Of a stretch of 64,000 bases of DNA, positions 36,119-64,000 are shown in pieces. A program made the position numbers and the translations under genes. Numbering within the stretch: the first letter of the stretch is position 1; each line of letters starts with the position of its first letter. Under the pieces are notes generated by a model that was given only the letters and a program-made list of their open reading frames with translations, ran no database searches and had not been told where the DNA came from. This DNA is from Apodemus sylvaticus (Eukaryota > Chordata > Mammalia > Rodentia > Muridae). The stretch lies in assembly GCF_947179515.1 (NCBI RefSeq), contig NC_067474.1, forward strand, positions 93,623,324 through 93,687,323, read 5' to 3'.

Positions 36119-36314
36119 GTGAGCAGCTCTGTGGTGGGTACACTGTGGCCAAAGCCCTATGTCGATGGCGATTTGCTTGCTTCTCCTTTCATATCTGTGG
36201 TTAAATATTACTATGGTAGTCACCTGCTAGTGGATGCTTTTGGTAAATGGCAATTAAGAAAAGTCTTTTTAGACTTGATTTTCTTAAGTATGTGTGTGCA
36301 CATGGATATGTGTA

Positions 36315-36468
36315 CATGAGAGCAGGTGCCCATAAAGGGCAGAGGTGATTCCCTAGAGTTTCAGTTACAAGAAGGTGGGAGTAATCTGATGTGGGTGCAA
36401 GGCACTGAACTCAGTTCCTCTGCAAGAGCAGTATATGCTCTTTCCCACTAAACCTTCTCTCCAGCCCT
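36315..36468 (-). mobile_element. B3-type SINE in Tyrp1 intron 1
   Basis: CACTGAACTCAGTTCCTCTG, CAAGAGCAGTATATGCTC and CTTCTCTCCAGCCCTA are a reversed B2/B3 head with a diverged body. Confidence 0.75.
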
Positions 36469-36685
36469 AGAATATATTCTTATGAGTAGAAATTTTAGGT
36501 AAGAAAACTCAAATACCAGGAGAGTGGATTCTGTGATCTAGATATTATGCCTGTAGATATTTAAAGGTGAATAATTGTTTGTACTTTTGTTTAGAAATGC
36601 TGTTTCACATGAAAGATTCCATTTAAGGAGTGGGTTGAAAGAATATGCAAAAGAACTTTTGCAACTGTTTTGCCTTTTTTTTCAG

Positions 36686-36769
36686 CTGTATTTTCATCTG
36701 AGTACCCCGTCTTCTCCACGCAAAGAGCAGCTTACAAGACCTGTGTTCTGTACTCTTGCTTCTAGAAGA
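36686..36769 (+). other. Tyrp1: Tyrp1 exon 2, 5' UTR part
   Basis: A long pyrimidine run ending TTTTTTTTCAG (AG at 36684-36685) marks the acceptor, and 84 bases of leader precede the ATG. A second, weaker acceptor (CTTGCTTCTAG, AG at 36764-36765) lies 4 bases before the ATG and would leave almost no leader, so the upstream one is preferred. Confidence 0.7.
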
Positions 36770-55216
<18,447 letters not shown>

Positions 55217-55333
55217 CACCCACCTACCTGTGCCCTCATGCAGCAGGTTGAGAAGCAACCTGACTGAAACACAGCTGTCAACAGTTTTTGCTTTAGCTTA
55301 CTTCTTGTCTTTCATATATAGATGTGGTTTGGA

Positions 55334-55339
55334 ATTAAA
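55334..55339 (+). terminator. Tyrp1: Possible proximal poly(A) signal ATTAAA
   Basis: This variant hexamer lies 118 bases after the stop codon and could give a short 3' UTR. No strong GU-rich element follows immediately. Confidence 0.35.
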
Positions 55340-55904
55340 GCATTGCTTTTCAGCCATGACAATTTAGAATATTTTCAATGGGTTTTAATTATTAGTTCTA
55401 TTGAAGATGGCAAATTGTACCAGTTCCGTGAGATATCTGAGAGGATAAGGAGAATACCTTTATGGTATTCTAAAGATTGCCTTCTGTGAAAAAAGCAATG
55501 CTTTGTTTACACAGGAAAATAAGTTTTATGTAAAATCTCTACTTCAAATATATGAGTGGCCATTCTTATGGAGTCAACATGTTACCATTGTTATTGTTGA
55601 TACTAATCAAAAGACCTAAAAGCAGTCATGTTGATTAGGTAAATTACATGACATTATAAACAGATAGAAGCTTGATGACCTTTCTGAAACTGCTCTCATT
55701 TCGCTTTCAGCATATATTATTTGGCCTCAGATGCAAGGCCACAACAAAGTCACAGTCCTTGTCATACTTTGCAAAGATGAAAGCCTCACATGCTGGAACA
55801 CAGCTGCTACTGCATATTTGCCAATGTGTTCCCTAGCTCAGTTCTCTGGATATGAAACTCCCTGTGCCAGAGTCATCCACTTAGCACCCTGCTGTGTATT
55901 TCAA

Positions 55905-55919
55905 AATAAATATAATAAA
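55905..55919 (+). terminator. Tyrp1: Probable main poly(A) signals, two overlapping-region AATAAA
   Basis: AATAAA occurs at 55905-55910 and again at 55914-55919, followed by the T-rich TCTTCTTTCATTGGTT. Cleavage would be expected around 55930-55940. A B1 SINE begins about 30 bases further on. Confidence 0.6.
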
Positions 55920-55969
55920 ATCTTCTTTCATTGGTTCCAGGTTTTCAAAAATGCTTTCTTTATTCTTTC

Positions 55970-56110
55970 TATCTTTTTTAAGACAACATCTAACTCTGTT
56001 GTCCCAGATGACCTAAAACTCTCTATCTAGACCAGGCTGGTCTAAAATTCATGGAAATCCACCTGCCTCTGCCTCCCCTAGTCCTCAAATCAAAGAGGTG
56101 CTCCACTGTA
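55970..56110 (-). mobile_element. B1 SINE just downstream of Tyrp1
   Basis: AAGACAACATCTAACTCTGT, TAGACCAGGCTGGTCTAAAA, ATCCACCTGCCTCTGCCTCC. Diverged. Confidence 0.8.
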
Positions 56111-56789
56111 TGAAACCTTCACTTTATATTTGAACATGGTATGTATTTTTCTTTAGTTTTGTGCTAGTAAACAATGTTCCAAAGATGAATTATTCAGACT
56201 AGTCATAAAAAATATTCTAATTAAAATGGTTCAAAAGAAATAATAGCAATAATAATCGTAACCCAACATGGCTAGTTTGGTATCCCAGCTTACAATGGAC
56301 AAAAAAGATTAAAGTTACATTCACTAGGTGTCCTTATTTAAACATTAAGGCTATATAGAGAAAATATAGAATGGAATATATTAAATGGTATATATAGCAA
56401 ACAGTGATTTAAACTTTTTCAAGTAGCTCTATTCACTTGATTCTTTTCCATCACACCTTACATGTCAAAATATTACATATTTATAACATTTTAGAGATGT
56501 TTATAAATGTTGGTTTTATTTGCCAGAGGTAATTTTCTTATTGGAGGCTTACTCCTGAATAAGTTCAACTTTTCTGCTTCTGAACTATGGCTGGCTCAAT
56601 CAACTCAGTTGTTCTGGCTCAAGGTCCTCTCCAAACTGACTGATTCTAACTGAATGGTTCTGCTTGACCTCAAACTAACTGTGGCAGCTTTTTCTAATCT
56701 TCCGGTTCCTTCTCTTTCTCTGGCTCATTCTGTCTTCACCTGTAAGTTGTCTCTGTAAAAACTGTTCTCTCCCCCCTCTCCCCTTCTCT

Positions 56790-56794
<5 letters not shown>

Positions 56795-56862
<68 letters not shown>
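56795..56862 (+). repeat. (CT)n tract
   Basis: About 34 uninterrupted CT units. Confidence 0.97.
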
Positions 56863-56864
<2 letters not shown>

Positions 56865-57233
56865 CCTCTCTCCACTGCTCTCTTAAGTCACATCTCTTTC
56901 CTGTGCTGTTCTTAGGAGAGTTGGGTTGGGTACACCCTATCCTTTCTCTAATTTGTTACTCTTGTTGGCATTCCTTCTAGCCTCTGCTCAGCAGTTATCT
57001 GGCAACAACCAGGTAAGCCTGACTTGCCATAAAAGAGACTGTTCGGCCCATGCTCACTCTCTTTGCCCCTTTTCTCTAACTCTCGGGTTCTTTTCTTTCT
57101 CTGATCCCTTTCTCCCTCTCTCCCCCTATCCCACCCCCTATCTTTCACGCGTTCCTTCTCTTTCTCCCTCTCTCCCTCCCTCCCTCCATCTCTCTCTCCC
57201 TCCATCTCTCTCCCTCCCTCCATCTCTCCCTTC

Positions 57234-57235
<2 letters not shown>

Positions 57236-57301
<66 letters not shown>
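57236..57301 (+). repeat. (CT)n tract
   Basis: About 32 CT units after a (CCCT/CCATCT)n-like polypyrimidine stretch. Long open frames here are artefacts. Confidence 0.97.
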
Positions 57302-57306
<5 letters not shown>

Positions 57307-57640
57307 GTCTCCTCTTTCTCTGCCTCTACTCCCTTCTCAACTCCTCTTCCCATGTCCCCAAATAAACTATTCTATACTGTACTCATCCTATGGCTGGTAC
57401 CCCCTCCCACCACACCATACCTGGCTCTATACAATATATCCTTGGCCTTTATAAAACACAGCTCTGCCCCTCAATTAGACATCACTTTTAAACATGGCTA
57501 CTTCCTTCTATAAACTAACTTTACCTTCATTGTTTGGGATTAACGTTATGTACTAAGGGCATAACTGTATTCCAGCCAGATCACATAGACCTAAAAAGGT
57601 CTTTTGGGTGTGATTCCTTGCCAAAGCAGTCAAATTGATG

Positions 57641-59340
57641 GAGTAAAATTCCTCTACAGATGTTATTATGTTACAACCTAAGTTTTTAGATAAAGTATTA
57701 ATGAAACTAAGCACTCCTGTTTCGTATTTTGGATATTTAATATGTATTCATTTGCAAACATTTATTATTCACATACTAAATCTCAGTGATAATTCAAGGC
57801 ACTGTGAATTTTTGGAGAGAGTCAGGATTGGGAAATTTGGAAGGTTAGATTTGACTTTGCCTTCATGGAAAGCCAATGAATTTACCAAATATAAAAACAG
57901 AGAGGGGCATTATTTTCAGAACAACAGAGTGAGCAAAAGCACATATTTGAAAGAGCACCGGATATCCAAAAATATAAAGTAGGTCAGTAAGGTACAACAG
58001 TGTAGCTTTGATGGGAAATAGTAGAAAGGTCAATCAGGAATGAAACTACCAAGTGTCTTGTGTTCACTCCTGTACATTTCAAAAGTCATTCTATGCACAA
58101 TGAAAGGCCATGAGGCCAACCAGTGGTGGGAGAGTCATATGTGAGATGCATCTATGAAAATGAGAGCAGCAGTAAAGTCTGTAAATACTATTGATGAGAG
58201 ATAACTAGAGGGGAGGCCAGGAGAGTGGATATGGAATAGTCCATGGGAGAGAGAAGTCCTGCCCAAAATATAGACATGGATTATAAATAATCTCACTACG
58301 GGGAACTACACTCATCATCTTACAAGCATAAGCAATTTGCTTCTTTGTTTTCCTTGCATGCTTTTAATTATTGTGCAGCTCCATGAGGATGTCTTATGAC
58401 TTATCTTGATCAAATGTCCCTTACTCATCAAGTAATATGTTCAATTATTTGTGACAAATACTATTCATCCGCTGTCTTAAAGCACTGGCATGCTTATCAC
58501 TCCGTGTTCTCTTACAGAGCACCAAACATACTGGAGTCATTACTTGCTCGTTAGTAAGCACACTGTGCACCATTTCAAACCCATCCTTTCCTGCCATCCT
58601 GCTCCATTTCATGCCAATGCCACAGCTGATCTCAGCTAGTCTCCAAGCAGAGCACATAGAAACACAAGAGTACAAGGCTGAGCAGCCAGGAAGTGTGGAG
58701 CATGCCTGTAACACCAGCATGGATACATAGTGATAACCTAGTCTGTTGAGGGGAAGAACAGTTTGTGTGGCTGACAGTTGTTATATGTCCTATCTTTATT
58801 CTCAGAAGCATATTTCAGAAATAGTGAATTTTAATTTTTAAAATTGGATGCAAGGGGGAAATTTGAGACCATTAACGCGACTATTCCATGATTTGATTTT
58901 ATTTGTTCTGAGCTCAGATAAGCATGCCAGCCCTTTAATGAATATTCAATTATGTTGTGATATTTCATCCTTTACTGTGTTCAGAACAAAAGTGTTATCA
59001 GCCAAGCAACCAAAAAATGTAGAATCAAATTGGGCAGAGACCTAATATGAAATATTCAAATATTTATAAATTTTTAAAATATTGGCAAAACCACAAATAC
59101 ACATTCATAAGAAAAATAATAATAAAAATATATAATATGATTCAAAAGCATAAGTGAAAATTACAGAGTGGAACATAAGAGCTAATAAGCTTCTTTACAA
59201 ATAGAGGGTTTTAGTGTTCTTTGAGTTAAATATAAGCCATTAGTGTGATTTTTTTAAAAAAAAGAGAAAAGTGATATGTAACTCACAGAGGGGGCATGTG
59301 ATAGTTGTTAAGATTTAGCACATAGAAACAGAAATCTATT
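57641..59340. other. Intergenic, nothing recognised
   Basis: No supported gene, RNA gene or repeat family downstream of Tyrp1 here. Confidence 0.45.
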
Positions 59341-59435
59341 GTTCTGTCTAGAGTATTACTTATAAGTATTACTTGTAAGTATTAATTATAAGTAATACTT
59401 ATAAGTATTAATCATAAGTTCTGTCTAGAGTATTA
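59341..59435. repeat. Direct repeats enclosing an inverted repeat
   Basis: The 18-mer GTTCTGTCTAGAGTATTA occurs at 59341-59358 and 59418-59435. Between them, 17-bp arms at 59358-59374 and 59390-59406 are exactly complementary. Confidence 0.97.
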
Positions 59436-60786
59436 ATTCAACTTTAAGTCCACATTTTAAGAAAAACACTAAAAATTATAATGTACTACTTAATTTTTAT
59501 TATAAACGATATAATTACTATCCAAAGAGAGAAACATGGAGGCATCCTTCAATTTTTTCATCTTACTCAATTCTCATATCTAATTAATTAATAATTTTGT
59601 TAATACAGTCATTAACTATTAATTCTTGTATTCTCAACACTAAACCCAACATTTAAGGCTAACTCTTCACTGAAGGGCAATTTCATCCAATCAGACTTTT
59701 GGCAAGGTTTAGAGATACTTTGGGCTACTCCAAGTGTTACTGCCATCAAGTAGGCAGGGGTTTGTGGATGTCACTAACATACTGCAATTTGCTGATAGAA
59801 AATTGCTGATAGAATAGATGGCTGATAGAAACCTTGGTGTAAGGCTATAAGGATAAACAAGTTTTGTGGTGTGCAGGCCCCCACATAGTTTACAAATAAG
59901 CACAAAGACACACACACAATGTACATAAATGTGCATATATTCATCCATCCATGATGGCCTGACAGTTCCTTGCTCCCTCTTCATTTAGCTTTTCCCTCTT
60001 AGCAGACATTTTTTAAAGTATGAAGTGCAATCACTACCCTCAAGCACCATGACCTATGCTCAATCCCTAGGATTTATTCATCTTGCAAGGAATTTATGAA
60101 CTTCCACATTCCCCACACACACTCCCCAGTGATTTCTATTCAATGCCTAGTCTTTCTGAGTTGAGCTCTTTTAAAGGCCACATGTAAGTGATATCAACTT
60201 TTCTTTCTGAATCTAAATTAGCTCGCTAGGTGGTATGATTCAAATTCATCTACATAACAAATGGCATGGCTTCCTTCCTTTTTAAAGTCTAAATATATTA
60301 TTGTATGCATACACATTTTTAATCTAATCATTTGTCATTGAGCATGCATATTGTTTCCATGCCTTTGCCTTTATGAATAATGCTTCAGCAAGTTTGAGTG
60401 TCCAAACATCTCTTTGAGATCCTCATTTCATCTCTTGTCTACATACAAAGAAATCAGACGCCTGGATAGTGAGGTGCCTCTTTTATCTGCACCCTCACCC
60501 AGAAATGTCATCTTTCAGTTTCAAAGAACAGTTTAGAAGATGTGACCTGATGTCTTTTGAGCATTCCTCTGACATTAGTGATAGCAAGCAGTTTCATAGA
60601 CAGCTTTTCATATTTTACGAAAATGTACACTCAGATTCTTGTCCATATTAATTGGGTTCATGAGAGATCTACCATTGAGCTCTATGCCATTCTTATATTT
60701 TACATATCAATCCATCGGGCATGTGAGTTACAAATATTATCTCCCAATCTGTCTATGCAGTTCACTTCCTCACTGCTGTTCATCAC
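59436..60786. other. Intergenic, nothing recognised
   Basis: No supported feature. Confidence 0.45.
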
Positions 60787-61072
60787 CAAAGAAAGTCAGG
60801 ACTGGAACTCAAGCAGGTCAGGAAGCAGGAGCTGATGCAGAGGCCATGGAGGCATGTTAATTACTGGCTTACTTCCCCTGGCTTCCTCAGCCTGCTCTCT
60901 TATAGAACCCAAGACTATAAGACCAGGGATGGCACCACCCACAATGGGACCTTCCGCCCTTGATCACTAATTGAGAAAATGCCTTATAGCTGGAGCTGGA
61001 TCTCATGGAGGCATTTCTTCACCTAAAACCCCTTTCTCTGTGATAACTCTAGCCTGTGTCAAGTTGACAAAA
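60787..61072 (-). repeat. Rodent interspersed repeat, same family as 18087-18486
   Basis: GAGCTGATGCAGAGGCCATG, CTCTTATAGAACCCAAGACT, CAATTGAG-type AATTGAGAAAATGCC and GTGTCAAGTTGACA in reverse order relative to the first copy. Confidence 0.6.
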
Positions 61073-61119
61073 TCCACCAGTATATTTACTATGCAAACTT
61101 TTTTTTTCATTTCATAATA

Positions 61120-61300
61120 TTTACTTTGTAAAAGTGTGGGCAGGTATGCACATGCCACACACAGATATCAGAGGAAACATGTATGAATCAATTTTCTTCT
61201 TCCACAGCTTGAGGGTCCTATGGTCTGAACTCAGGTAATCATGCTTGTGGGGTGTGCGTGCCCTTTACCCACTGAACCATCCCTTCTGCCTGTGTACCAG
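61120..61300 (-). mobile_element. B4/RSINE-type SINE
   Basis: AGTGTGGGCAGGTATGCACA, CAGCTTGAGGGTCCTATGGT, CTGAACTCAGGTAATCATGC, CCTTTACCCACTGAACCATC: a reversed tRNA-derived SINE. Confidence 0.7.
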
Positions 61301-61390
61301 AGGCTATCTAGTGACCTCTAGCTGGGCCAAGCAGAAGGGTTCAAGCAAAAGGGAAAAGGAATGAGCAGGAAGGGGGAAGTGCCTCTACCA

Positions 61391-61488
61391 CTGCTGCTGC
61401 TTCTGCTGCTGCTGCCACCGCTGCAGCAGTCACCGCCGCTGCCACCGGTGCTGCTGCTGCAGCCTCTACCACTGCTGCCGCTGCCGCC

Positions 61489-61521
<33 letters not shown>

Positions 61522-61525
61522 GCTC
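61391..61525 (+). repeat. Compound (CTG)n/(GCC)n triplet repeat
   Basis: 135 bp mostly of CTG, CCG, CCA and CTA triplets; the longest pure CTG run is about seven units near 61489-61509. The leucine- or alanine-rich frames across it come from the repeat. Confidence 0.93.
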
Positions 61526-62478
61526 TGGCATCCAGTGTTGCTCTGAGATGCTGCACTGGCTGCACTGAGCTGAGCCTTGTTTAGCTGAGCAGGCAGTTGG
61601 GAGGGAGGGGGGTGTCAGGGAAAGCAGAGAGTTGTTAGTGAGCAGAGTACAGGGGTGCTTCTGGTGTGGAAAGCCTTGGGAGATCATGCTCTTCCTAGGC
61701 AGTGTTACAGCTCTTGTGACAGATGCTCTCAGACTATTGAGTAATTCTCACACAATTTTTTTTCCTGCTGGATAGGATCTAATATACAGTTTGGGGTGGG
61801 TTGGGTCTGACAGCAGGTGCTTCCTATTGGCTTGGCCTGAAATGCCTCACTTACATGAAGAGAGACTTTTGGGCACTGCCCCTACATGCATGACTAATGG
61901 CTGGGGCTGTGGCTACTGACAAGGGCCTGGTGCTGGGAACCACCCCTTCAGGGTCCCTGGGGTTTCAAGACTTAACTCTACCTTACCAGGCTTCCTCTTG
62001 CCATTTACTGCCCCACACCAGTCCAGGATTATTTTATTAATTTCAATTTTTCATCATTGATTTATGGTGGATGGACAGTCACTGGCTTTATATGTTGATT
62101 TTATAATTGTGATTTTTTTTAAGTTTTAACATGTGTATGTCTCTGTGTGTGTGTAAAATATTTACTAATTTCTGCATATACCAGCATGTTTTCTGTACCC
62201 ATAAGAAGCTGGTTTTTCTTTTCAAATTTGGATGTTTTCTGTTTCTCTTCCTGCTCATTCTGTCTCAAATCTTCATTGTTATGCTGACTAGAAGTGACAT
62301 TTGTTGACCTCCTTGTTTTAATGAATGAATTATAGTTTCCTTCCTGACATGTTACCTATGAGTTTATACTTCTGGCCCTTATTACCTTGAGTTAAGTTTC
62401 TATCTACTTGACTGAAAGTTTGGCCTTCGTCAGATGTTTTTCTGAATTTATTGAAATAACTATGTGTTTTCCACTATG
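61526..62478. other. Intergenic, nothing recognised
   Basis: The GC-richer part at 61526-62020 carries no gene that I can support. Confidence 0.4.
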
Positions 62479-62479
62479 A

Positions 62480-62605
62480 GGAAAGTCTGGCCTAGAGCTT
62501 ACTATGTAGATCTGACTAGTCTCCAGCTCACAGAAACCTACCTGCTTCTGCTCTGAGTCTCAAGTGATAGGATTAAAGGTGTGAGCTGCCATACTTAGCT
62601 AAAGA
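62480..62605 (-). mobile_element. Diverged B1 SINE
   Basis: GAGCTTACTATGTAGATCTG, TCTGAGTCTCAAGTGATAGG, GATTAAAGGTGTGAGCTGCC. Confidence 0.75.
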
Positions 62606-62869
62606 CTTTAGCCAGTCCTTGTATTTAAATTCTATGCATTCACAAAGAATGTTGTGATTACTCTAACCGCCTACCCTCTATAATCTCCTCCCACTCTGTG
62701 TAGCAACCCCTCCTCAATTTCAAACATTCATGTATCCAGTTTTGCTTTTTTGTTTTGATTTGTTTGAGGTTCATGGAGTTTAACCAGGATCATTTGCATG
62801 TCCATGAGGATGTTCATCAGCAAGTATACAAGTAAAAACAATGACTGCATTATCCAAAATTCTTCAGTA

Positions 62870-63700
62870 ACCAGAACATTGGCAGAAGGTGACAGGGCTT
62901 TGTGGGCACCTTCCCATCACAACCCTTATCTTGGGGCAACCAGATCTTGGGGTACAGAATTTATCAGTCTTGCTTAGATCCATTTCAGTCAGCCACAGCT
63001 TATGTGAGATAATGACTGAATTGTCTATCATGGCCAGAAGTCATTCCACAGTCCTTCTCCCTGTCTTCTAGTTTTTATATTCTTTCCACCCCCACTTCTA
63101 TAATGGATGAGAATGGTGTGTAGTGGTATAAAAGCTCTTTAAGGCTCAATACTCAACCATTGCTTATTTTTATCTATGAAAAGATTATTAATATTCTGTA
63201 TTACTTATTCTGTATCAATTAAACCTGGAAAGTAATATGTCAGCACTTATTCCTTAACTAGGTAGTTCCTAAACAACACAAACCTTTTAATATTTTAAAG
63301 CTAAGGTTTTATGTGGGAAGACTCAACTAGTTCATCTAAGTTCATCTGACCACCTAGCCCTATCCAGTCATGTGGCTATACCTTCTAGGACTATAGTCAT
63401 GTCCAACTCACTTCACATCATCTCAGCAAAGTCTTCCTCTTTCTTCTTCCCAGAGTTCCTTTTTCCCCTCCCAGGAAGTCCCGCCTTTCTCTCTCTACTG
63501 CCCAATCACAGGCTTTGGCCTTATATTGACCAATTTACTTGGGGGGAGCAAAGTTTGTATAACAAAAGCTGCTGTTAGTGAGAATTTACTCATCTTGGGG
63601 CAACCAGATCTTGGGATACAGAATTTAGCATTTGAATATGTATCAGTACCAGACCCACCCCAACACTTATCACCCTGGGCAGCTGTGCATCTCTGTATTC
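62870..63700 (+). repeat. Rodent dispersed repeat with internal direct repeats
   Basis: A 36-bp stretch beginning TCTTGGGGCAACCAGATCTT recurs at 62930-62965 and 63593-63628 with one difference. The block CTCAACTAGTTCATC to TGACCAATTTACTTGG is dispersed rodent sequence from memory, family uncertain, perhaps LTR-type. Confidence 0.45.
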
Positions 63701-64000
63701 ACTGGCAATCACTGAAAAAAGGAGACTCACTGATCAGGCCTGGGAACAGAATGTGTCTTTGGATATAAACATAAATATTTAAAGGATAGTTTGACTCTGT
63801 GACAATTAGCTCAGCAACAGAGTAAGATTGAAGTGACAGATATGAATTCCTTCTCGTGAATTTGGCAGGTAATTGAATAAAACTAGGAAAAAAATATTCT
63901 GAATAATGTAACTGAAACTCAGAAAGATAAGTACCACAGTGTCTCTCATATGTGGACCCTGACTTCAAATAATAAGATTTGTATCTAATCTAGAGTAACT
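63701..64000. other. Intergenic, nothing recognised
   Basis: No supported feature. Confidence 0.45.

Larger units (their letters stand above)
55217..55940 (+). other. Tyrp1: Tyrp1 3' UTR (end estimated)
   Basis: The last exon continues without a visible donor to clustered AATAAA signals at 55905-55919, giving an untranslated tail of about 720 bases and an mRNA of about 2.6 kb. A nearer ATTAAA at 55334 could give a much shorter form. Confidence 0.6.
56560..57640 (+). repeat. Rodent interspersed repeat, LTR-like, with two (CT)n expansions
   Basis: Text such as GAACTATGGCTGGCTCAATC, TTGACCTCAAACTAACTGTG, ACATGGCTACTTCCTTCTAT and CCAGCCAGATCACATAGACC recurs in rodent genomes as one dispersed family whose name I cannot give. 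CT tracts lie at 56795-56862 and 57236-57301, with further CT-rich DNA at 57060-57235. Confidence 0.45.

Noticed and set aside
35891..36319. 142-codon open frame starting in the M-box
   Set aside because: It runs across non-coding exon 1 into intron 1, begins upstream of the inferred start site and shows no similarity.
56926..57513. 195-codon + strand open frame
   Set aside because: Most of it is polypyrimidine repeat inside a dispersed element; no protein similarity.
61341..61565. Ala/Val-rich minus-strand and Leu/Pro-rich plus-strand open frames
   Set aside because: They are products of the compound triplet repeat; no flanking coding sequence or splice context.

Overview
The window is mammalian nuclear DNA from a murine rodent (Muridae, most likely Murinae). 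Three things show this. Rodent-specific repeats are dense: B1, B2, B3/B4 and ID SINEs, Lx/L1-type LINE 3' ends and a URR1-like hAT element. There are many long (CT)n/(GA)n and (CA)n microsatellites. The one functional gene is spliced. Its protein is clearly TYRP1 but differs at many positions from the laboratory mouse sequence as I remember it, so I infer a species other than the reference mouse. I cannot name the species.

Layout. About 1-35.6 kb is intergenic DNA upstream of the gene, built of LINE fragments, SINEs, simple repeats and stretches where I recognise nothing. It holds one retrocopy, a dead Rpl19 processed pseudogene at 13.88-14.57 kb. A cluster of LINE fragments at 30.5-34.1 kb includes an L1 with an unusually long, about 190-bp, flanking duplication. 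About 35.69-35.94 kb is the proximal Tyrp1 promoter with a perfect M-box. From about 35.93 to 55.94 kb lies the complete Tyrp1 gene on the + strand: eight exons, seven of them coding, about 20 kb. About 55.94-64 kb is downstream intergenic DNA with repeats, a compound CTG/GCC triplet tract and a small inverted/direct repeat array.

Tyrp1 is intact. The seven coding segments sum to 1,614 bases (537 codons plus stop), with every splice phase consistent. The signal peptide, cysteine-rich region, both histidine triads (192/215/224 and 377/381/404), six N-glycosylation sequons, transmembrane helix and cytoplasmic dileucine signal are all present. Intron 5 uses a GC donor; the other six introns are GT-AG. 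The product works in melanosomes alongside tyrosinase and DCT in eumelanin synthesis and is expected to be driven by MITF at the M-box.

I found no other functional protein-coding gene, no tRNA or rRNA gene, no CRISPR array and nothing that looks like an undescribed enzymatic system. The most unusual signals are structural: the GC-AG intron, apparent changes in the two MSE promoter motifs, dimeric B2 elements that moved as units, the long duplication around an L1, and a perfect fold-back at an L1-L1 junction. Statements about family consensus sequences rest on memory, since no database search was possible.
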